From JAMCXS01 sp964459065 (GTDB lineage Bacteria; Acidobacteriota; Terriglobia; UBA7540), in contig CAYWMN010000138.1 of the NCBI GenBank assembly GCA_964459065.1, positions 1-9,488 on the forward strand: a DNA stretch of 9,488 nt. The letters are read 5' to 3'. Below the pieces are notes generated by a model that had not been told where the DNA came from, ran no database searches, and saw nothing but the letters and a program-made list of their open reading frames with translations. Numbering within the stretch: position 1 is the stretch's first letter; each line of letters opens with the position of its first letter. This document shows positions 6,456-9,488 of the stretch, one piece after another. Made by a program: the position numbers and the translations under genes.

Positions 6456-7070
6456 ATGGACTTCGATGACGATGAAAGAGTGCCGGGAGATGAGTTAGAG
6501 GATTTTGATGAAGAATTCTCCTCCGATTATCGTGAAGAGGAGGAGGAAGAAGAAGAATATATTGATCTCGGGATCGAAGACCTGAATGAAGAAGTCTCCG
6601 ATGATCTGGAAGAAACCGAGTCGATTGAGCCCATCTTAATGCCGGCTCCAGGAGCAGCCCTGATTTCTGCTCCCTTGAAGCAGCCCCCTTCCAAAGCGAA
6701 AGCTAAGCCCAAGAAGTCTCCAAAGGCCAAGCAGCCTGCAAAGCCCAAGAAGCAGGCTAAACCAGCCAAGAAAGCTGCAAAACCCAAAAAGCAGGCTAAG
6801 CCAGCGAAAAAGGCCACGAAACCCAAGAAGCAGGCTAAGCCAGCCAAGAAAGCCACGAAGGCCAAGCGGCCTGTAAAACCCAAGAAGCCAATTAAGAAGT
6901 CTTCAAAGGCCAAGCCGGCTGCGAAGCCGAAGAAGCAAGTCAAGAAGTCTCCAAAAGCTAAGCGGCCCGCAAAACCCATCAAACAAGCCAAGAAGTCTTC
7001 AAGGGCTCCCATAGCCTCAAAGGCTAAGAAGCCTTCTCGAAGCAAGAGCAAGCCCAGGGGCCGGCGCTGA
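6456..7070 (+). CDS. Bipolar protein: acidic N-terminus plus lysine/proline-rich histone H1-like tail
   Basis: 204 residues, with two opposite halves. Residues 1-58 are strongly acidic, including a run of eight Glu (27-34) and many Asp-Glu pairs. Residues 59-78 form a short apolar, Pro/Ala-rich hinge. Residues 79-204 are almost wholly Lys, Ala and Pro, with three 13-residue repeats of the KPKKQAKPAKKA(A/T) type at 96-134, and end in SKSKPRGRR. No folded domain, signal peptide or membrane segment is visible; the protein is probably disordered. The tail resembles eukaryotic H1 C-terminal tails and the KPAAK repeats of bacterial H1-like and AlgP-like proteins, which bind DNA or RNA by charge. 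The acidic part could shield the tail or bind a basic partner. Nucleoid or RNA binding is inferred. The start is secure: AGGAGG at 6445-6450, five bases before ATG. Low-complexity Lys-rich proteins are easily over-interpreted, so no named function is given. Confidence 0.85.
   Translation: MDFDDDERVPGDELEDFDEEFSSDYREEEEEEEEYIDLGIEDLNEEVSDDLEETESIEPILMPAPGAALISAPLKQPPSKAKAKPKKSPKAKQPAKPKKQAKPAKKAAKPKKQAKPAKKATKPKKQAKPAKKATKAKRPVKPKKPIKKSSKAKPAAKPKKQVKKSPKAKRPAKPIKQAKKSSRAPIASKAKKPSRSKSKPRGRR
6741..6857 (+). repeat. Three tandem 39-bp repeats inside the basic tail
   Basis: Units at 6741-6779, 6780-6818 and 6819-6857 each encode KPKKQAKPAKKA followed by A or T. They differ mainly at third codon positions (AAG/AAA, GCC/GCG), so the peptide is held more closely than the DNA. 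Flanking sequence has partial, decayed units (for example PKAKQPAKPKK before it, and KAKRPVKPKK and PKAKRPAKP after it). Copy number could vary between strains. Confidence 0.8.
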
Positions 7071-7076
7071 TTGCCT

Positions 7077-7094
7077 GCTCATGATGGGATGAGC
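7077..7094 (+). other. Small inverted repeat after the basic-tail gene
   Basis: GCTCAT/ATGAGC with a 6-base loop begins 6 bases after the stop at 7070. An outer pair CCAGGG (7054-7059) and CCCTGG (7094-7099) could extend it. There is no T-run, so it is at best a weak or factor-dependent 3' end structure, or simply chance. The rest of the gap to 7138 shows no convincing promoter, so the genes to the right may share the transcript of the gene at 6456. Confidence 0.25.
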
Positions 7095-7137
7095 CCTGGT
7101 TCGCCGCGACGCTGGAAGAGTCTGCCAGGATTCCTAT

Positions 7138-8055
7138 TTGAATCGGTTCGATGGAAGGGACATCTCGGCTCAGGATCGGGACCGGAGGGGTGGCGCTCCC
7201 GGCTTGCAACGGGTTCCAAAGCCGGGGCCGGGACTTCCTGCCAAGGTTCGGAAAGTTCTTGCCGTCGAATTCATCCGTCGCATGCGTGGAGGTTCGCAGC
7301 CCTTCCTGATGGGCTGCAACGACGGGCACACCTACGTCGTCAAGTTCCGGAACAATCCTCAACACGTCCGAATCCTGGCGAATGAAATGCTGACCAGCCA
7401 TTTGGCCATGCTGATCGGACTGCCGGTCGCCGGCCGGGCCTTTGTTGAAGTTTCTCAAAACCTGATTTCCGGCAGCCCGCCTCTTCAGTTTGAGATCGCG
7501 GCCCGGCAGGAACCTTGCGTGGAGGGCTTGCAATTCGGATCGCGTTTCCCGGGCGCTCCCAGCGGCACTCTGGTGGTGGATTTTCTTCCGGACCGCTTGC
7601 TCCGCCGGGTCGGCAACCTGTCGTCAACCTTTGCCGGCGCTTACGTTCTGGACAAGTGGACCTGCAACTGTGACGGCCGCCAGGTGATCTTTCATCGCGA
7701 TGCCGACCAAAGCCACTCCGGTTATTCCGCCACCCTGATTGATCACGGATTCTGCTTCAATGACGGGGAATGGAATTTCCCCGATAGTCCCGCCCGCAGC
7801 CTTTACCCGCGCCGGCTGGTTTACGAAAAAGTGCGCGGGTGGCAGTCGTTTGAGCCGTACTTGTCTCGCATTGAAAACCTGAGCGCGACGGAACTGGAAC
7901 AGGGCCTTCGCGATATCCCGGAGCAGTGGTGCGGCGGCGAGCCGCAGCATTTGTCGCACCTGGTGGAACGGCTCTATGCGCGCCGGCGGCGGTTGCGGCA
8001 ACTGATTATTGACGCCAAGAACTGTTCGCTGGCGCCTTTCCCGAATTGGAACTAA
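7138..8055 (+). CDS. HipA-like protein kinase (HipA_2-type family), partner of DUF3037
   Basis: 305 residues from a TTG start. The first 36 residues are basic and unconserved-looking. The kinase-like part then begins VRKVLAVEFIRRMRGGSQP, with a Gly-rich loop, and continues to YVVKF, where K69 is the likely ATP-binding lysine, and to NE (82-83) in the following helix. The catalytic stretch LDKWTCNCDGRQ gives D172 and N177 (the D-x4-N spacing of HipA-type and PI3K-like kinases), and LIDHG gives metal-binding D202. All key residues appear intact. The protein is shorter than classical HipA (about 440 residues), and no HipB-type helix-turn-helix gene lies nearby. Instead a DUF3037 gene follows after 36 bases, a pairing I recall as recurrent. 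TTG at 7138 is chosen because AGGA (7127-7130) lies 7 bases upstream, the frame is closed by a stop at 7090, and no ATG or GTG occurs before conserved sequence; TTG at 7204 is the alternative. Phosphorylation target is unknown. Confidence 0.82.
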   Translation: MNRFDGRDISAQDRDRRGGAPGLQRVPKPGPGLPAKVRKVLAVEFIRRMRGGSQPFLMGCNDGHTYVVKFRNNPQHVRILANEMLTSHLAMLIGLPVAGRAFVEVSQNLISGSPPLQFEIAARQEPCVEGLQFGSRFPGAPSGTLVVDFLPDRLLRRVGNLSSTFAGAYVLDKWTCNCDGRQVIFHRDADQSHSGYSATLIDHGFCFNDGEWNFPDSPARSLYPRRLVYEKVRGWQSFEPYLSRIENLSATELEQGLRDIPEQWCGGEPQHLSHLVERLYARRRRLRQLIIDAKNCSLAPFPNWN

Positions 8056-8091
8056 AGCTGGAAGGAAAACGCAGCGGAAGCCTTAAAGCCC

Positions 8092-8907
8092 ATGGCGAAC
8101 GAAGACAACTTGAAACAATGTTCGGTCTACCTGGTGCATTATGTGCCGGACCCGGTGCGGGGTGAGTCCATCAACATCGGGATGTTCCTGTACAGCCCCC
8201 AGGATAACTATCTGGGCTGCCTGTTCACGGACGATTTCCGCCGCGTCAGGCGCTTTCATCCGCAGGCCGACCTGGATTTTCTGCGCGAACTGCAGCAGGA
8301 TTTCGAACAGCAGATCGAAGATCATAACGAGGAGCTGCCTTCCTATCTCAACTGGATGGAGCAGTCATTTTCCAACCTGGTGCAGCTTTCTCCGGCCAGG
8401 ACCTGCCTGCTGCGCGACCCGGCAGCGGAGATCGAGAGCCTCTTCGATCGCTATGTCGGCGCCCGCATCGAAGGGCCGCTTCGCGTTGACACGCGGCTGC
8501 GCATCAAGCAGCGCTTGCGCCTTTCGCTGGTTCATGCCGGGCTGTGGGAGCATTTGGAGCGCGGCATTCCGGCGGCGCGGTGGACGCAGCCGGGCGATCC
8601 TTTTGCTTTTGATTTCGGTTATCGCCCGCCGCAGGTAGCAGGCAAGCCCAACGGCCACATCAAGCTGATTCATGCGCTTTCTCTTCAGCGGGATGTCGAA
8701 TTGGCCAAAGTGCTGGTTTACACCATGGAACACGTGCGGCGGAGTGAGCCCGCCGAACTGACCGCGGTGGTTGAGGGCCTGGCGGAACCCGGCGATGATT
8801 CGGCGGCCCTTTCGCAGGGCATTCTACAGGAGGGCGGAATTGCCGTTCAGCCGGTCTCGCTTGCCAACGAGTATGCGCAGTCCATTCGCCGGGAGCTTCT
8901 GATTTAG
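8092..8907 (+). CDS. DUF3037-family protein, partner of the HipA-like kinase
   Basis: 271 residues. The N-terminal part, CSVYLVHYVPDPVRGESINIGMFL, is the signature of DUF3037: a strand, the VPDPVRGE(S/F) motif, then (I/V)N(I/V)G. Next come an acidic helical part (about 58-95, rich in Gln and Glu) and a region with many Arg (about 130-160). The C-terminal part holds FDFGYR, NGHIKLIHALSL and AKVLVYTMEHV, a strand-strand-helix pattern that could be a small enzyme-like fold, though I see no motif that proves one. No signal peptide or membrane segment is present, so it should be cytoplasmic. It lies 36 bases after the kinase gene and 20 before the next small gene, very probably in one operon. The start is ATG at 8092, with a modest GCGGAAG upstream at 8074-8080. 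Function is unknown; being a kinase substrate, regulator or cofactor of the kinase is inference from pairing. Confidence 0.85.
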   Translation: MANEDNLKQCSVYLVHYVPDPVRGESINIGMFLYSPQDNYLGCLFTDDFRRVRRFHPQADLDFLRELQQDFEQQIEDHNEELPSYLNWMEQSFSNLVQLSPARTCLLRDPAAEIESLFDRYVGARIEGPLRVDTRLRIKQRLRLSLVHAGLWEHLERGIPAARWTQPGDPFAFDFGYRPPQVAGKPNGHIKLIHALSLQRDVELAKVLVYTMEHVRRSEPAELTAVVEGLAEPGDDSAALSQGILQEGGIAVQPVSLANEYAQSIRRELLI

Positions 8908-8927
8908 CCGGAGGCGAAAACCTTCCC

Positions 8928-9170
8928 GTGGCATTAGAACTTCACGTTGAATGTTATGCCGGGCATAAGGCGGATGAACGGCCTTGCCGTTTCAGGCGCT
9001 TGCAAAAAGACGCGCCTGTATTTGAAGTGCAGGAAGTTCTGGACCAGTGGTATGGACCCGGATACCAGTGCTTTAAGGTCCGCGCGGACGACGGCAATTT
9101 CTACGTGCTTCGCCACAACCAGGCCGAAGACCGCTGGATCCTCGATGCCTTCCGGCAAGCTGCGTCTTAG
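8928..9170 (+). CDS. Conserved small cytoplasmic protein of unknown function (80 aa)
   Basis: 80 residues from GTG, 20 bases after the DUF3037 stop; GGAGG at 8910-8914 is 13 bases upstream, rather far, but no other NTG start precedes the conserved part. The sequence ELHVECYAGHKADERPCRFR, then FEVQEVLDQWYGPGYQCFKV, RADDGNFYVLRHN and DRWILDAF reads as a small all-beta protein with one short helix. The arrangement 'CYAG...RPxRF...VxEVLDxW...YFKVRxDDGxxYxLRH' is one I recall from many uncharacterised small proteins of Acidobacteriota and related groups. There are two Cys in the visible motifs but no metal-binding pair pattern. Tight spacing puts it in the kinase/DUF3037 operon, though it is also known to me outside such clusters, so shared function is uncertain. 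Confidence 0.75.
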   Translation: MALELHVECYAGHKADERPCRFRRLQKDAPVFEVQEVLDQWYGPGYQCFKVRADDGNFYVLRHNQAEDRWILDAFRQAAS

Positions 9171-9236
9171 CACAATGCGTTCGTCCAGGCGGTCGGTGAA
9201 GGGTCCCGGCCGGGGGCGATCTTGAGGAGGACACAG

Positions 9237-9488
9237 ATGAAAAAGCAGGAAGGCCCGCCATCGGGCGGTTCGCGGAGGGAGTTCCTCCGGACGCTGGGAA
9301 CGGCGCTGCCGGGGTTAGCGGTGCTGGGGTCCAGCGGCGTCGCGCAAGCGGGAGGTCGCGGCATTCCCGCGCAGTCCGCTGAGAACCGTGCGCAGGGGGT
9401 CCAGTTCGGCATCAACTCTTTTTTGGGAAACCTTGGCCACAGCGAGTTGCGAGGTCCGGTTTTGAAGACCACCGCAACCGACAGAACA
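9237..9488 (+). CDS. Tat-exported protein, first 84 codons (partial at right edge)
   Basis: An open frame runs from ATG at 9237 to the window end without a stop. A strong ribosome binding site, GAGGAGG (9224-9230), lies 6 bases before the start. The N-terminus has a twin-arginine signal: SRREFL (12-17), then a weakly hydrophobic stretch to GVAQA (34-38), with a likely cleavage after AQA. The product should therefore be folded and cofactor-bearing or otherwise pre-assembled before export to the periplasm. The mature part seen so far (to VQFGINSFLGNLGHSELRGP) is too short for me to name a family; a Tat-dependent oxidoreductase or sugar isomerase-like enzyme would be common but is not shown. The gap of 66 bases from the previous gene allows either a shared transcript or a separate promoter; none is clear. 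Confidence 0.72.
   Translation, partial: MKKQEGPPSGGSRREFLRTLGTALPGLAVLGSSGVAQAGGRGIPAQSAENRAQGVQFGINSFLGNLGHSELRGPVLKTTATDRT

Noticed and set aside
6527..7051. 174-residue minus-strand frame rich in Phe, Leu, Ala and Gly, looking like a membrane protein
   Set aside because: It is the exact complement of the Lys/Ala/Pro repeat tail (AAG gives CTT, GCC gives GGC). The apparent hydrophobic helices are an artefact of the repeats.
5575..7070. Regular repeats considered as a CRISPR array or mobile element
   Set aside because: All the repeats lie inside open frames, code for LysM units or Lys-rich peptide units, and have no unique spacers, terminal inverted repeats or transposase.
7071..7385. 104-residue plus-strand frame beginning right after the basic-tail gene
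   Set aside because: It overlaps the kinase in another frame, has a composition typical of a shifted frame (Gly, Ser, Arg) and no ribosome binding site. The kinase frame is the conserved one.
7138..8055. Classical HipAB toxin-antitoxin pair
   Set aside because: No HipB-like helix-turn-helix gene is adjacent. The kinase is shorter than classical HipA and is paired with DUF3037 instead, so the hipA name is not used.
9205..9222. CCCGGCCGGG palindrome before the Tat-signal gene considered as a terminator or operator
   Set aside because: It is a loop-less 10-bp GC palindrome with no T-run. Such sites are common in GC-rich DNA.

Overview
The window looks like chromosomal DNA of a Gram-negative, lipid A-making bacterium. 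GC is moderately high by eye. An lpxB start, a lipoprotein murein hydrolase and a Tat-exported protein all point to a diderm. The lpxB neighbourhood, the HipA-like kinase/DUF3037 pair and the small 80-residue protein fit Acidobacteriota best, but that placement comes from remembered gene families, not from a search.

Left part (1-3808, minus strand): a three-gene unit read leftwards. It holds two ABC exporter half-transporters followed by lpxB, which runs off the left edge. The second ABC gene and lpxB overlap as ATGA. The two ABC proteins form a textbook asymmetric heterodimer: one lacks the catalytic glutamate (D498), the other has an altered signature motif (LSAGQ). Together they should make one competent and one degenerate ATP site. 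The link to lpxB suggests an MsbA-like role in lipid A or other envelope-lipid export.

Divergent control region (3809-4092): two good sigma70-type promoters face away from each other. An exact 17-bp direct repeat (two copies, 38 bp apart) lies on and just upstream of the leftward promoter, as an operator might.

Middle part (4093-7070, plus strand): a 744-residue lipoprotein of the MltD lytic transglycosylase type with five canonical LysM modules, four of them built as a 66-67-residue tandem repeat. It is followed by a 204-residue protein with an extremely acidic N-terminal third and a lysine/proline/alanine-rich, histone H1-like tail. That gene has its own promoter and a consensus ribosome binding site.

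Right part (7138-9488, plus strand): a compact cluster of a HipA-like protein kinase (TTG start), a DUF3037 protein and an 80-residue conserved small protein, with gaps of 36 and 20 bp. The first 84 codons of a Tat-signal protein then run off the right edge. The kinase-DUF3037-small protein cluster is the least understood part and the best candidate for an undescribed system. No RNA genes, CRISPR arrays or insertion sequences were seen.
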